Assembly: GCA_016927315.1 (NCBI GenBank)
Contig: JAFGMV010000040.1
Location: forward strand, 46,391-110,390
Direction of reading: 5' to 3'
DNA length: 64,000 nucleotides
Source of the DNA: Anaerolineales bacterium
GTDB taxonomy: Bacteria; Chloroflexota; Anaerolineae; Anaerolineales; Villigracilaceae
Part shown: positions 36,601-45,252 of the stretch, piece by piece
Layout of the letters: the number at the start of each line of letters is the position of its first letter
Numbering within the stretch: position 1 is the stretch's first letter
The notes under the pieces: generated by a model
Seen by the model: the letters and a program-made list of their open reading frames with translations, nothing else
Database searches by the model: none
What the model was told of the DNA's origin: nothing
Translations under genes and position numbers: made by a program

Positions 36601-36864
36601 ATGGCAGGCGTTTCCCTGGACGATTGCCGTATTCAGCTGGCTCCTGATGAATGCCTGCTGTTGTATACAGATGGCCTGACAGAAGCCTTTGCTCCAAGTG
36701 GGGATATGTTTGGTGAAGACGGCTTGTTTAAAACGATTAATTCCCTGACCGCATTTGAAGTTGAGGATATGCTGCGATATATTGAAGATCAAATTGACGA
36801 TTTTATGGGCGCCCTACCGCCATCAGACGATCTAACGATGTTGGCTGTACGGCGGCGACCTTGA
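33613..36864 (+). CDS. Multi-GAF SpoIIE-type PP2C phosphatase (RsbU-like)
   Basis: A 1,083-residue signalling phosphatase. About five GAF-like domains in tandem (about 20-140, 160-320, 335-500, 505-660 and 670-835), a short helical linker (REYEVLMARQIQETFIP), then a SpoIIE PP2C domain (about 865-1080). The linker motif and ARQVGGDFYDV, FIADVADKGMPAALFMA and YANAGHNPP are the family hallmarks, with the metal-binding Asp residues present. No TM segment, so it is cytoplasmic. It would dephosphorylate the STAS protein of this operon in response to ligands or redox state sensed by GAF domains. The signal is unknown. Confidence 0.92.
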   Translation: MGPTTVSSSSADWRNLTSLGEQLASTTSLTAQRDRIIKMVGRLIEGEVDIWLKESLFRLPDWGDTSLFPPEPPANGMHEAYKKKKIYVGAVKEEQGLCISVPLVEQGIVMGVIRVQRSDRFEFSQEELELLEVVSSIIAISLTASHRTAVEYFHTQQLQLVRKVGAQIANVLDVDELSWQVTKLIQETFHYYYVAVFTKSQDGTVLHFRSSASINRQDKPKIEFSKDIQIGNGLIGTVAETGEEIVCADVNNEPRFAYIESLPGTQSEVVLPLKIEDRMLGVLDVQSDQLNAFHPNDLLILRALADNIAIAVEGARLYGDLRLRADQLEVIADVNKLLTATLELRQQMQLVADLIQSCFGHRFVHLFTVHHNRRRIILEAGSGEYTQSLQEFSMDLNQPEGIIPWVARNAKTVLANDVSKEPRYRISSQTPEITRSELTVPLVFDDVVVGVLDLQSERLGAFSDDDRLAFEALADSIAAAIHNADLYSSEQWRRQVADSLREVAVLLSENAGVEDVLEVILTELERNLPSEVAVVWLLEEGELYPAAVHGCDPAFLIQARRDSLDASLVLASALLGSQPLIRKPEDAMDPAGVAVGFKPDYSSIAAPLRIGEDALGVLTLAHSTSGRYGHEAQAMTTTFAGYAAVAIENARLYDAAQEQAYASAALLQVAQAVVTLNELDEILGSIVRIMPILVGISRVAIYLWDPETELFKLSDGFGFPKDANDAHSYSGDDFPILKAAKQSNSLVVSELQPDQEPTSWPDIIPIPQDVGDHLFQSEASLLFSVPLSIKGDLYGVMLVQEACGGRRFRNRRLEIVTGIAQQAALAIQNDRLQAEKVIRERLEYEVLMARQIQETFIPDHLPVIRGWELAARWRPARQVGGDFYDVIELPEQKLGLFIADVADKGMPAALFMALTRTLVRAAVLQNDSPAKALQQVNDLLMPDTEQGMFVTAVYAVLDLKSGEVVYANAGHNPPLWVKCGTGEFKRLTRTGMALGAMAGVSLDDCRIQLAPDECLLLYTDGLTEAFAPSGDMFGEDGLFKTINSLTAFEVEDMLRYIEDQIDDFMGALPPSDDLTMLAVRRRP

Positions 36865-37090
36865 ATGATTGGAGATTCAACGGGAGAGGATACCACTGGC
36901 AGGTTCTTAAGTGTTTTTACAGAGTGCTGCGAAAATAGCTGAACTGAAATTCTGGTTTTTGAAGGTGCTTTATTGGATCCAAGTTTAGATATTTATGCAA
37001 GAAGCAGTAAATAGAACCATTTTAGGACAGGTGGCAACTTTATGTACCAGGCCTTACATCCAGCTGTTGCAATCGATCACTGCAGTCTCT

Positions 37091-37119
37091 TTGACCGAAT
37101 AGCTGTCTTACCGTAGAAT
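37091..37119 (+). promoter_or_regulatory. Sigma-70-type promoter for ridA
   Basis: TTGACC at 37091-37096 and TAGAAT at 37114-37119 with a 17-bp spacer; each differs from consensus by one base. It is 80 nt before the ridA start, in the 334-nt gap after the phosphatase. The rest of that gap shows only a small TTGAAT/ATTCAA hairpin just after the phosphatase stop. Confidence 0.65.
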
Positions 37120-37198
37120 TACCCTGAAAAATGTGATCTAAGTGTGATGGCATATGGCCGGAAAAGCATATGTCGAAAACTACTTCTGGAGGTTTATG

Positions 37199-37585
37199 AT
37201 GTTAAAAAAAGTGATTACCAGTGCTGGAGCTCCCAAGGCGATTGGCCCCTATTCAGTGGCAGTAAAGGCTGGCGGATTAATATTTACGGCCGGTCAACTA
37301 GGTATAAATCCGGATAGCGGGGAATTTGTTGGTACTGAGATTGAGGATCAGACCAGGCAGGCGCTTGTTAATCTCAGTAAAGTCTTGGAATCTGCCGGAT
37401 CAAGTCTTGAGGATGTGGTTAAAACGACTGTATTTCTGAAAAATATGGGAGATTTTTCCAGGATGAATGAAGTCTATGCAAAATTTTTTCCGGTAGATCC
37501 GCCTGCGCGCAGTGCTGTTGAAGCTGCGGCACTGCCAAAAGATGGGTTGGTAGAGATTGAAGCGGTTGCTTATCAAGCTGTTTAG
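37199..37585 (+). CDS. ridA: RidA-family enamine/imine deaminase
   Basis: A 128-residue YjgF/YER057c/UK114-family protein that hydrolyses reactive 2-aminoacrylate and other enamines produced by PLP enzymes. ATG 37199 (MLKKVITSAGAPKAIGPYS) is preferred over ATG 37196 because GGAGG at 37188-37192 is then 6 nt away. Family marks: GAPKAIGPYSVAVK near the N-terminus, FTAGQLG, and the substrate-binding Arg in PPARSAVE near residue 103. Full family length. Single-gene unit with its own promoter. Confidence 0.93.
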   Translation: MLKKVITSAGAPKAIGPYSVAVKAGGLIFTAGQLGINPDSGEFVGTEIEDQTRQALVNLSKVLESAGSSLEDVVKTTVFLKNMGDFSRMNEVYAKFFPVDPPARSAVEAAALPKDGLVEIEAVAYQAV

Positions 37586-37618
37586 TCTTAACGGAACTGG
37601 CGCTGCTTTGTCGGACGG

Positions 37619-37639
37619 ACACTTCCAGACTGGAAGTGT
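37619..37639. terminator. Palindrome after ridA, possible terminator
   Basis: ACACTTCCAG (37619-37628) and CTGGAAGTGT (37630-37639), a perfect inverted repeat around one base, 33 nt after the ridA stop. No T tract. The remaining gap to the GT2 gene shows no other convincing feature. Confidence 0.45.
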
Positions 37640-37832
37640 ATTGAATTCGAATAGACAGGGCTAAGTGGATTGCATAATGGTAAAATTACGGTTCGCAGCC
37701 AATCTGGAGAAGAAGTATCCCTTATTATTCTCTCGTTGGCAAAGCCGGATGATCTCCCGGAAAGTTCCGGCAGACAAATCAATTCGCGGATAAAGTAGGT
37801 GCGATGTGTCTGCTTTGCGTGTGAGTATCCAA

Positions 37833-38837
37833 ATGCCTTTAGTGTCAGTCATAATACCCAGCTACAATGAACAGGCGACCATCCGTTTGTTGTTAGACGC
37901 AATTTATGCTCAAACCTTCCCGCGTGAAAATTTGGAAGTCATCATTGCTGATGGTCATTCAGAAGACCGCACGCGGGATGAAATCGCGGCGTTTCTGCGG
38001 GATGCTCCTGATCTAAATGTGCGAGTCGTCGATAATGATGCCCGCAATATCCCGGCAGCGGTAAATTGTGGCATACGAGCTTCACATGGTGACGTGATAG
38101 TCCGAATGGATGCCCATTCACGCCCATATCCTGATTACATCGAACGGTGTCTTCAGGCATTAAAGGATGTGCGCGGGCAAAACGTTGGAGGGGTTTGGGA
38201 GATCCATCCGGGTTCAGACAGCTGGGTTGCCAGATCGATTGCTATTGCAGCAGCGCATAAACTGGGTGTAGGTAATGCAGGCTATCGTGTTTCTGCTGAT
38301 GCTTCTGAAGTAGATACGGTCCCCTTTGGTGCATTTCACCGGTCTCTGGTTGACGAGATTGGATATTTTGACGAAAGCTTATTATCCAATGAAGACTATG
38401 AATTCAACGCGCGTATCCGGAAATCAGGTGGTCGTATCTGGTTGGATCCGGAAATTCGTACCATTTATTATTCGCGCGCAACGCTGGCAGAGCTGGCGCA
38501 ACAGTACTGGCGTTATGGATATTGGAAATGGCATATGCTGCGTCGATACCCAGACACCCTGAGGCTTCGTCAGGCATTACCACCCCTGTTTATCATCAGT
38601 TTGGCTGGCTTTTCTGTCCTGGCTATTTTTCATAAGTTATTTGGGTTCTTGGGGCTGATCGAACTGGCTGTCTACCTTTGTTCCCTGATCCTGGTAGGAA
38701 TCGTTGCTGCTGTAAAGGAAAGGAAAGTATATATTCTGTCAGGATTGCCCCTGGCGATTATGACAATGCATTTATCTTGGGGCAGTGGTTTTTTATGGAG
38801 CCTGATGACATCTTTGGGAGCTAAGAGACATGGCTGA
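37833..38837 (+). CDS. Family 2 glycosyltransferase, ExoA-like
   Basis: A 334-residue GT-A glycosyltransferase. ATG 37833 (MPLVSVIIPSYNE) fits the family start; in-frame GTGs at 37806 and 37821 are alternatives. Visible: SVIIPSYNEQ, the nucleotide-binding ADGHSEDRT, DAHSRPYPDY as the DxD-like site, and SNEDYEFNARIR as the catalytic-base region. The C-terminus (about 255-320) has two or three TM helices, placing the enzyme at the inner membrane. It heads a tightly packed polysaccharide operon; the next gene overlaps it by 8 nt. Confidence 0.88.
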   Translation: MPLVSVIIPSYNEQATIRLLLDAIYAQTFPRENLEVIIADGHSEDRTRDEIAAFLRDAPDLNVRVVDNDARNIPAAVNCGIRASHGDVIVRMDAHSRPYPDYIERCLQALKDVRGQNVGGVWEIHPGSDSWVARSIAIAAAHKLGVGNAGYRVSADASEVDTVPFGAFHRSLVDEIGYFDESLLSNEDYEFNARIRKSGGRIWLDPEIRTIYYSRATLAELAQQYWRYGYWKWHMLRRYPDTLRLRQALPPLFIISLAGFSVLAIFHKLFGFLGLIELAVYLCSLILVGIVAAVKERKVYILSGLPLAIMTMHLSWGSGFLWSLMTSLGAKRHG

Positions 38838-40275
38838 ACATCAACGTACGTTATGGAGGTTGCGTCCCAGTGAACATCGCATTCTTCTCTTCCTTGGTGA
38901 TTTATTGTCATCTGTTTTGGCTGTCATTGGATCGTTAACATTCTGGAAACAATATTCGCTGAAACAGTTCATGGCTGTTACCGGGTATCCGTTACAGCGA
39001 GCCCTAAAACTGCATTCAATAGAAATTCCATTCTGGTTCTATTTGCTGCCCCTGGCATGGATCTTGTTATTGTCCAATAACTATGACCAGCGGTCAGTTG
39101 GTAATTTAGGCAGGACACTACGGGATATTGCTATTGCTGCCTTGGTCGGGTTTATTGCCTATTCCTTGATTTTTATTTTTATTCAAGATCCCAATTCCCT
39201 GCCTCGTGTTGCGGTTGGGACCTTCCTGGTTTTAGCTTCGCTGTTGACTGTGTTCTGGCGGACTGTATATATCCGTATCTACACTTCACCCGACTTAATG
39301 CGGCGGGTGCTTGTTGTCGGGGCAGGCAAATCTGGCAGTACACTTGTAGGGGCATATAAGCCCTTGAATCCACCTCCATTTAATTTGGTCGGTTTTATTG
39401 ATGACAATCCTGATAAAGTTGGAAATGACCTGGATGGTTTTCCCGTTTTAGGGAATAGCGGCCAGTTGCTTGAAATTGTAGAAGAGCAGGATATCTCTGA
39501 TATTGTGGTGGCGATCACCGGAGAAATAAGCGGCAGCACATTCCAGACTATTTTGGATATCCATGAGCACGGTGTGGATGTGACTCGTATGCCGATCATC
39601 TACGAAGAGATTGCTGATCGAGTCCCGGTTCATCACCTGGAAACAGATTGGGTTATCCGTTCCTTTGTGGACCAGGCCAGGGTGAGTGGGTTTTATGAAC
39701 TGTTCAAGCGGTTGCTGGATATTATTGGCGGGTTGATCGGAATAGGGCTGTTTGCACTCTCATATCCATTTACTGCCCTTGCAATTTTGTTTGATAGTGG
39801 CCGGCCGATTTTTTATTCTCAAGATCGCCTGGGCAAAGGCGGGCAGGTTTTCAGGATTTTTAAATACCGGACAATGAAACAGGACGCTGAGGCAGATGGG
39901 CATGCTCGCCTGGCAGAGGAAAATGATCCTCGTATTACCTGGGTGGGTAATTTCTTGCGAAAAAGCCGGCTTGATGAACTTCCCCAGTTCCTGAATATCT
40001 TGAGTGGAGAAATGAGCCTGGTAGGACCGCGGGCAGAGCGCCCTGAATTGGTTGACGCCTTCCAGAAGCAGATTCCTTTTTACCGGGCCCGGCTGCTGTG
40101 CAAACCGGGGTTGACCGGATGGGCTCAGGTGAATTACGGATATACCTCTACTGTTGTCGATACCGGTGTAAAACTCGAATATGATCTATACTACATCAAG
40201 CATCGCAACCTGATCCTGGATATCTCTATTTTGCTCCGAACCGTTGGAACAGTGCTCAGCCATCGTGGGAGATAG
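38830..40275 (+). CDS. Undecaprenyl-phosphate sugar phosphotransferase (WcaJ/WbaP type)
   Basis: A 481-residue polyisoprenyl-phosphate hexose-1-phosphate transferase that starts polysaccharide repeat-unit synthesis by moving sugar-1-phosphate onto the undecaprenyl carrier. N-terminal TM helices (about 15-150), a Rossmann-like CoA-binding_3 domain (VLVVGAGKSGSTLVG, about 155-270), one hydrophobic segment (about 295-320) and the catalytic bacterial sugar transferase domain (about 325-478). The catalytic part shows FRIFKYRTM, RKSRLDELPQ, LVGPRAERPE and KPGLTGWAQVN. Overlaps the GT2 gene by 8 nt. Confidence 0.93.
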   Translation: MAEHQRTLWRLRPSEHRILLFLGDLLSSVLAVIGSLTFWKQYSLKQFMAVTGYPLQRALKLHSIEIPFWFYLLPLAWILLLSNNYDQRSVGNLGRTLRDIAIAALVGFIAYSLIFIFIQDPNSLPRVAVGTFLVLASLLTVFWRTVYIRIYTSPDLMRRVLVVGAGKSGSTLVGAYKPLNPPPFNLVGFIDDNPDKVGNDLDGFPVLGNSGQLLEIVEEQDISDIVVAITGEISGSTFQTILDIHEHGVDVTRMPIIYEEIADRVPVHHLETDWVIRSFVDQARVSGFYELFKRLLDIIGGLIGIGLFALSYPFTALAILFDSGRPIFYSQDRLGKGGQVFRIFKYRTMKQDAEADGHARLAEENDPRITWVGNFLRKSRLDELPQFLNILSGEMSLVGPRAERPELVDAFQKQIPFYRARLLCKPGLTGWAQVNYGYTSTVVDTGVKLEYDLYYIKHRNLILDISILLRTVGTVLSHRGR

Positions 40276-40278
40276 TCA

Positions 40279-41208
40279 ATGAAAAGGTATTTGGTTACAG
40301 GGGGAGCAGGATTTATCGGTTCCCATATCGTCCATGCCCTGGTTGAACAAGGGAATCAGGTCCGGGTTTTGGATAATTTCTCGACAGGAAAGGTGGAAAA
40401 TCTTGCCGATTTGGGGGGAGCACTGGAAGTACTCGAAGGGGATGTGCGCAATCCTGATATCATGCGGGATGCAGTTCACGGAGTTGATATTGTTTTTCAT
40501 AAGGCTGCATTTGTCTCGGTACCCCGTTCTATGGAAAATCCGCAGGAATGTTATCGTACCAATGTGCAGGCGACTGTTGAACTATATGAAGCGGCTCGGG
40601 ATGCGGGTGTCGCGCGGGTGGTAGTCGCCTCAAGTGCGGCCGTATATGGGGATTCAGACAATTTGCCATTACATGAAAGTACAAGATTGTATCCGTGTTC
40701 GCCTTATGCTGTCTCTAAGCAGGTGGATGAAATCTATGCCGCACTGTATACCAAGGAGCTGCAGTTGGATGTTGTCGCTCTGCGCTATTTTAATGTATAT
40801 GGTCCTCGCCAGCGTCCGGATTCAATGTATGCGGCAGCCATTCCTGTTTTTATCAATCGATTATTATCAAGTAAGCCGGTAACCATATTCGGTAATGGTG
40901 GCCAGACCCGTGATTTGATATTTGTCCGGGATGTTGTACGTGCAAATTTAATCGCCTCAGAACATGCCCAGGCCCCAGGGGAAGTGTTCAATATCTGTAC
41001 AGGTTTGGAAACGCGCATCATTGACCTGGTTGAAACACTTTATGAAATATTTCCTGACGCACCGGAACCAATCTTTGCTGAACCGCGTGCAGGTGATATC
41101 TATCGTTCGATTGGCAATCCGGAAAAAGCTGCCCGGGAACTGGAATTTTATGCTCAAGTTGATCTGGAAAAAGGTTTGCAGGAAACAGTGGCATGGATGA
41201 AAAACTGA
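40279..41208 (+). CDS. NAD-dependent nucleotide-sugar epimerase (extended SDR)
   Basis: A 309-residue extended short-chain dehydrogenase of the GalE/WbpP type, making activated sugars for the polysaccharide operon. GGAGFIGSHIV (residues 7-17) binds NAD; the catalytic Tyr and Lys are in SPYAVSKQVDE, with the Ser upstream in VVASSAAVYG. Substrate (UDP-glucose, UDP-GlcNAc or another) cannot be read from the sequence. Starts 3 nt after the sugar transferase. Confidence 0.88.
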   Translation: MKRYLVTGGAGFIGSHIVHALVEQGNQVRVLDNFSTGKVENLADLGGALEVLEGDVRNPDIMRDAVHGVDIVFHKAAFVSVPRSMENPQECYRTNVQATVELYEAARDAGVARVVVASSAAVYGDSDNLPLHESTRLYPCSPYAVSKQVDEIYAALYTKELQLDVVALRYFNVYGPRQRPDSMYAAAIPVFINRLLSSKPVTIFGNGGQTRDLIFVRDVVRANLIASEHAQAPGEVFNICTGLETRIIDLVETLYEIFPDAPEPIFAEPRAGDIYRSIGNPEKAARELEFYAQVDLEKGLQETVAWMKN

Positions 41209-43091
41209 AGCCCAAATCTCGTTTATGGGTTCGAAACCGGTATATGCTGGCAGGCGACCTGGTCTGGATTGTGGTAGCTGTATTGGGAAGCTTTGCCTTA
41301 CGTCTGGACGTCGGGAAGCTGCCGTATTACTTCCCGGCTATTCTGGTCATGCTCATTGTCGCGCTGGTTGTGAAAACGCCGATCTACTTTATGTTTGGTC
41401 TGTATCGCCGGTTGTGGGCGTATGCCAGTGTCAACGAACTGAAGATAATTGCTGTTGCAGTGAGTACGGCATCTGTGTTGACAACCGGGGTGATGCTGGT
41501 CTTGATTAGTATTGGCGCGGTCTTGCCGGGAATGCCTCGTTCGGCGTTCGGGATTGACTGGCTGCTGTCACTGGTTATGATCGGTGGATCCCGCTTTGCG
41601 CTGCGGGTTTTGGCTGAACAATCCACATCACCGCACAGTGCCAAAGCCCGCAAGGTATTGATCGTTGGCGCCGGGGACGCAGGCGCCTTGATCGTGCGTG
41701 AATTGCAAAGAAACTCTTTCTTGAATTTAGTACCGGTAGGCTTTCTTGACGACAATAAATCCAAACAGAACCACCAGATTCATGGCGTATCAGTGATTGG
41801 TCTTCTGGGCGACTTGGATAAGACGCTTCAGAACAGGTTGGTGGATGAAGTAATCATTGCCATTCCTTCCGCTTCGGGGAGGGTGGTGCGTCAGGTCGCC
41901 GATATATGTCGTTCAAGGGAGGTTCCTTTTCGAACGATCCCGGGTTTAACCGAACTGCTTGGGGGAAAGGTAAGTGTGAACCGCCTCAGGGAAGTAGATA
42001 TTTCAGACCTGCTGCGTCGTGAACCGACGCGCATTGATAACAAATTGGTTGGCAGTAGCCTGAGTGGTAAACGGGTGTTGGTTACAGGAGCAGGGGGCTC
42101 TATTGGGCGGGAGCTTTGCCGGCAGGTTTCACGCTGGGGGCCGTCCCAATTGGTCTTGTTGGGGCATGGGGAAAACAGCATTTTTGAAACATTGCTTGAA
42201 CTGGAAGATAATTTTCCTTCCTTGTCCATCCAGCCTGTGATCGCAGATGTTCGAGATCTACAGCGCATGGCAACAATTTTTAAGGGGATTCATCCCCAGG
42301 TTGTTTTTCATGCAGCCGCCCATAAGCACGTGCCTCTCATGGAAGCGAATGTTGAAGAGGCCATTACCAATAATGTGATTGGTACCCGCAATGTGGTTCA
42401 AACGGCGGCTGATATCGGTGTTGAGCGCCTGGTGATGATCTCGACTGACAAGGCTATCAGACCAGTCAGCATTATGGGAGCAACCAAGCGAGTTGCGGAG
42501 ATGCTTGTACTCGACACGGCTCACCGGATCGGCCGCCCGTATTCTGTGGTTCGTTTTGGAAATGTTTTGGGGAGCCGTGGCAGTGTTGTTCCATTATTTA
42601 AACAGCAGATTGCTCGTGGCGGCCCGGTTACGGTAACCCATCCGGATATGCACCGCTATTTTATGACCATCCCCGAAGCTGTTCACCTGGTATTGCAGGC
42701 TGCAGCGATGGGGCAGGGGGGGGAAGTCTTCCTGCTCAATATGGGCAAGCAGATTCGGATTTTGGACCTGGCAGAAGACCTGGTGCGCCTGTCTGGTTTG
42801 GAGCCTGGCCGGGATATTGAGATTGTGTTCACCGGGATTCGTCCCGGGGAGAAATTGAGTGAAGATTTATGGGAAGAAGGGATGCACTTCCAACAAACCA
42901 GTCACACTGAAATCTATCGCGCGGAAGAAGATGAAGAAGTTGATGGAAAACGATTACGGCAGGCAGTTGAGGACCTGTACCGCCTGGCCCAGCAGAACGA
43001 AACAGAAACGATCATCCAGGTGCTTGATGAAGTAATTCCCAGTGCGGCTGTTCGATCAACGCCGCCGCCGGATATGACAACGCTGGTGTAA
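41193..43091 (+). CDS. Membrane nucleotide-sugar 4,6-dehydratase (WbpM/CapD type)
   Basis: A 632-residue protein. Four N-terminal TM helices (about 15-125), a CoA-binding_3 Rossmann domain (VLIVGAGDAGALIVRE, about 150-270), then an SDR dehydratase domain beginning VLVTGAGGSIGRELCRQ (about 288). The active-site region TDKAIRPVSIMGATKR has Met where soluble enzymes have the Tyr of YxxxK, as in large membrane WbpM-type dehydratases. It converts UDP-GlcNAc to a 4-keto-6-deoxy intermediate for deoxyamino sugars. Overlaps the epimerase by 16 nt. A G8 run occurs near 42716-42723. Confidence 0.9.
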   Translation: MDEKLKPKSRLWVRNRYMLAGDLVWIVVAVLGSFALRLDVGKLPYYFPAILVMLIVALVVKTPIYFMFGLYRRLWAYASVNELKIIAVAVSTASVLTTGVMLVLISIGAVLPGMPRSAFGIDWLLSLVMIGGSRFALRVLAEQSTSPHSAKARKVLIVGAGDAGALIVRELQRNSFLNLVPVGFLDDNKSKQNHQIHGVSVIGLLGDLDKTLQNRLVDEVIIAIPSASGRVVRQVADICRSREVPFRTIPGLTELLGGKVSVNRLREVDISDLLRREPTRIDNKLVGSSLSGKRVLVTGAGGSIGRELCRQVSRWGPSQLVLLGHGENSIFETLLELEDNFPSLSIQPVIADVRDLQRMATIFKGIHPQVVFHAAAHKHVPLMEANVEEAITNNVIGTRNVVQTAADIGVERLVMISTDKAIRPVSIMGATKRVAEMLVLDTAHRIGRPYSVVRFGNVLGSRGSVVPLFKQQIARGGPVTVTHPDMHRYFMTIPEAVHLVLQAAAMGQGGEVFLLNMGKQIRILDLAEDLVRLSGLEPGRDIEIVFTGIRPGEKLSEDLWEEGMHFQQTSHTEIYRAEEDEEVDGKRLRQAVEDLYRLAQQNETETIIQVLDEVIPSAAVRSTPPPDMTTLV

Positions 43092-43094
43092 ATT

Positions 43095-44087
43095 ATGCCT
43101 GTTCTTTCCTTTGATGAATGGAAACAGTATCTGGAAAAATATCCCGATGCGCATCTCTTGCAGACGGCTGAGTGGGGGGCTTTGAAATCGTCATTTGGTT
43201 GGAACGTGGTCCGAATTGTCCAGGATCGAGAGATTGGGGCTCAGATATTGTTCCGGGAACTTCCCCTGGGTTTTACGATCGCCTATATTCCCAAGCCATT
43301 CTTCAAAAGCCAAATGACCGGGGGGAGCGACCAGTTTTGGGGAGAAGTTGATCTTGTTTGCAGACAAAAGAAAGCCATCTTCCTCAAGCTCGAACTGGAT
43401 TCAGGCGATGATCCGGTTGAGCTATCAGGCACTGGTTTTATCAGATCTCCCCACAATATCCAGCCGCCGCGAACCCTGATTGTTGACCTGACCGGGAGTG
43501 AAGACGATATTCTGGCGCGGATGAAACAAAAGTGCCGTTACAATATCCGCCTGGCTCAAAAGAAAAAGGTAACAGTTCGTTCCTGGGATGATCTTGAAGG
43601 TTTTTATGCCATGATGCAGATTACCGGTGAACGGGATGGCTTTGGGGTACATTCGTTATTATACTACCGGCAGGTCTATGAACTGTTTCAGCCTGATGGC
43701 CTGGCCGATATCCTGGTGGCAGAGTATGAGCACAATCCATTGGCCGCTTTAATGGTCATTGCCAGGGGGAAACGTTCCTGGTACATATATGGTGCATCGA
43801 ACAACCAGGAACGCAACCGTATGCCGACATATTTGTTGCAGTGGGAAGCAATGCGCTGGGCCCGCTCAAGAGGCTGTTCGCAGTATGACCTGTGGGGAAT
43901 TCCTGATGAAGATGAAGTGACCCTCGAGGCGCAGTTCATGGAGCGCAGTGATGGGCTTTGGGGCGTCTACCGGTTCAAACGTGGTTTTGGCGGAAAAATC
44001 AGACGGGATGCACAGTCCCGTGATCGGGTGTATATGCCCTGGCTGTACAGAATATATTTATTGGTATTGGGACGCAGGCGGGGATGA
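43095..44087 (+). CDS. FemAB-like aminoacyltransferase, copy 1
   Basis: A 330-residue protein of the FemX/FemA-related GNAT-fold family, whose known members add amino acids from aminoacyl-tRNA to the lipid II peptide. It shows LQTAEWGALKSSFGW near the start, RMKQKCRYNIRLAQKK (about 144-159) and LLQWEAMRWARSRGCSQYDLWG (Gly-Cys-x-x-Tyr-Asp-Leu-Trp-Gly, near 250-267). No TM segment. It ends in ATGA with the next, paralogous gene. It starts 3 nt after the dehydratase. The substrate is not known; interpeptide bridge formation is inferred from family. Confidence 0.87.
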   Translation: MPVLSFDEWKQYLEKYPDAHLLQTAEWGALKSSFGWNVVRIVQDREIGAQILFRELPLGFTIAYIPKPFFKSQMTGGSDQFWGEVDLVCRQKKAIFLKLELDSGDDPVELSGTGFIRSPHNIQPPRTLIVDLTGSEDDILARMKQKCRYNIRLAQKKKVTVRSWDDLEGFYAMMQITGERDGFGVHSLLYYRQVYELFQPDGLADILVAEYEHNPLAALMVIARGKRSWYIYGASNNQERNRMPTYLLQWEAMRWARSRGCSQYDLWGIPDEDEVTLEAQFMERSDGLWGVYRFKRGFGGKIRRDAQSRDRVYMPWLYRIYLLVLGRRRG

Positions 44088-45217
44088 TGACGATGCTGCC
44101 TTTCAATGGTGGAGCAGCCGAATGGAATACACTCATCAGCCAACTGCCCTCTCCGCATTTCTTGCAGACCTGGGAATGGTCTCAGGTGAAGGCGCATTAT
44201 GGCTGGCAGCCGAAGCCGTTTGTCTGGAAGGATGGGAACAATCAGGTCTTTGCGGCGGCGATGATTCTGAAGCGAAGCATCCCAATCGGAGGGTTTTCTG
44301 CGCGCTTGAGTGTGCTGTATGCATCCAAAGGACCACTGTTGGACTGGGAAAACCAGGTACATGTCAAACAGGTGCTGGATGATCTGGAACAGTTTGCCAG
44401 GCGACAGGGTGCAATCTTTCTGAAAATTGATCCGGATGTTTTGCTGGCCGCAGGGCTTCCTGGAGATGATGATGAGGAGAATGCTGGTATGGGGCAATGG
44501 CTGCAGCGGGTCCTGTCTGGACGGCGCTGGCGGTTTTCTGAAGAGCAGGTCCAGTTTCGCAATTCAGTCCTGATTGATCTCACCGCTGCCTCGGAGGATA
44601 TCCTGGCAAGGATGAAGCAGAAGACTCGCTATAATATCCGGCTGGCAGGTCGTAAAGGAGTTGTTGTTCGCACAGGCACAGAAGATGATTTGGCAGTGTT
44701 ATACCGGATGTATGCCGAAACTTCCGTGCGGGATGGTTTTGCTATTCGAGACGAGAAGTACTACAGAACTGTCTGGCAGTCCTTTATGCGTTCGACAGAT
44801 CCAAAAGCAGAGCCATTGATGGCTGAGGTAGAGGGGGATCCGGTAGCGGCGATTGTGGTGTTCTATTTTGCGGGGCGGGCTTATTATGTGTATGGCATGT
44901 CGGTTGACCGGCATCGTGACAAGATGCCCGCTTACGTGCTGCAGTGGGAAGCCATACGCCGGGCTAAATTGGCCGGTTGTTCCGATTATGACTTATGGGG
45001 CGCTCCGGAAATTTTCAACGAGCGCGATCCCATGTGGGGGGTGTTCCGCTTCAAACAGGGGTTAGGCGGCCGGGTGATGCGTACAGTAGGAGCCTGGGAT
45101 TACCCTGCCCGACCTTTCTGGTACCGGGTTTATACCAGGATTTTGCCGCAGATTATGAACTTCATGCGGTCGATCGGAAGAATGAAAACGAAAGGCATTC
45201 GCCGGATCGATCGTTAA
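44084..45217 (+). CDS. FemAB-like aminoacyltransferase, copy 2
   Basis: A 377-residue paralogue of the preceding gene. It shares DILARMKQKTRYNIRLA, PAYVLQWEAIRRAKLAGC and DYDLWGAPE. It differs by an insertion near residue 120-150 (containing LPGDDDEENAG), after FLKIDPDVLL. ATG 44084 overlaps the previous stop (ATGA), so the pair is translationally coupled. Tandem FemAB-like genes usually add successive residues of a peptidoglycan bridge; here that is inference. Confidence 0.87.
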   Translation: MMTMLPFNGGAAEWNTLISQLPSPHFLQTWEWSQVKAHYGWQPKPFVWKDGNNQVFAAAMILKRSIPIGGFSARLSVLYASKGPLLDWENQVHVKQVLDDLEQFARRQGAIFLKIDPDVLLAAGLPGDDDEENAGMGQWLQRVLSGRRWRFSEEQVQFRNSVLIDLTAASEDILARMKQKTRYNIRLAGRKGVVVRTGTEDDLAVLYRMYAETSVRDGFAIRDEKYYRTVWQSFMRSTDPKAEPLMAEVEGDPVAAIVVFYFAGRAYYVYGMSVDRHRDKMPAYVLQWEAIRRAKLAGCSDYDLWGAPEIFNERDPMWGVFRFKQGLGGRVMRTVGAWDYPARPFWYRVYTRILPQIMNFMRSIGRMKTKGIRRIDR

Positions 45218-45252
45218 CCCTGCTGTGGTTGAAAATAAATATGGAGTCGATT

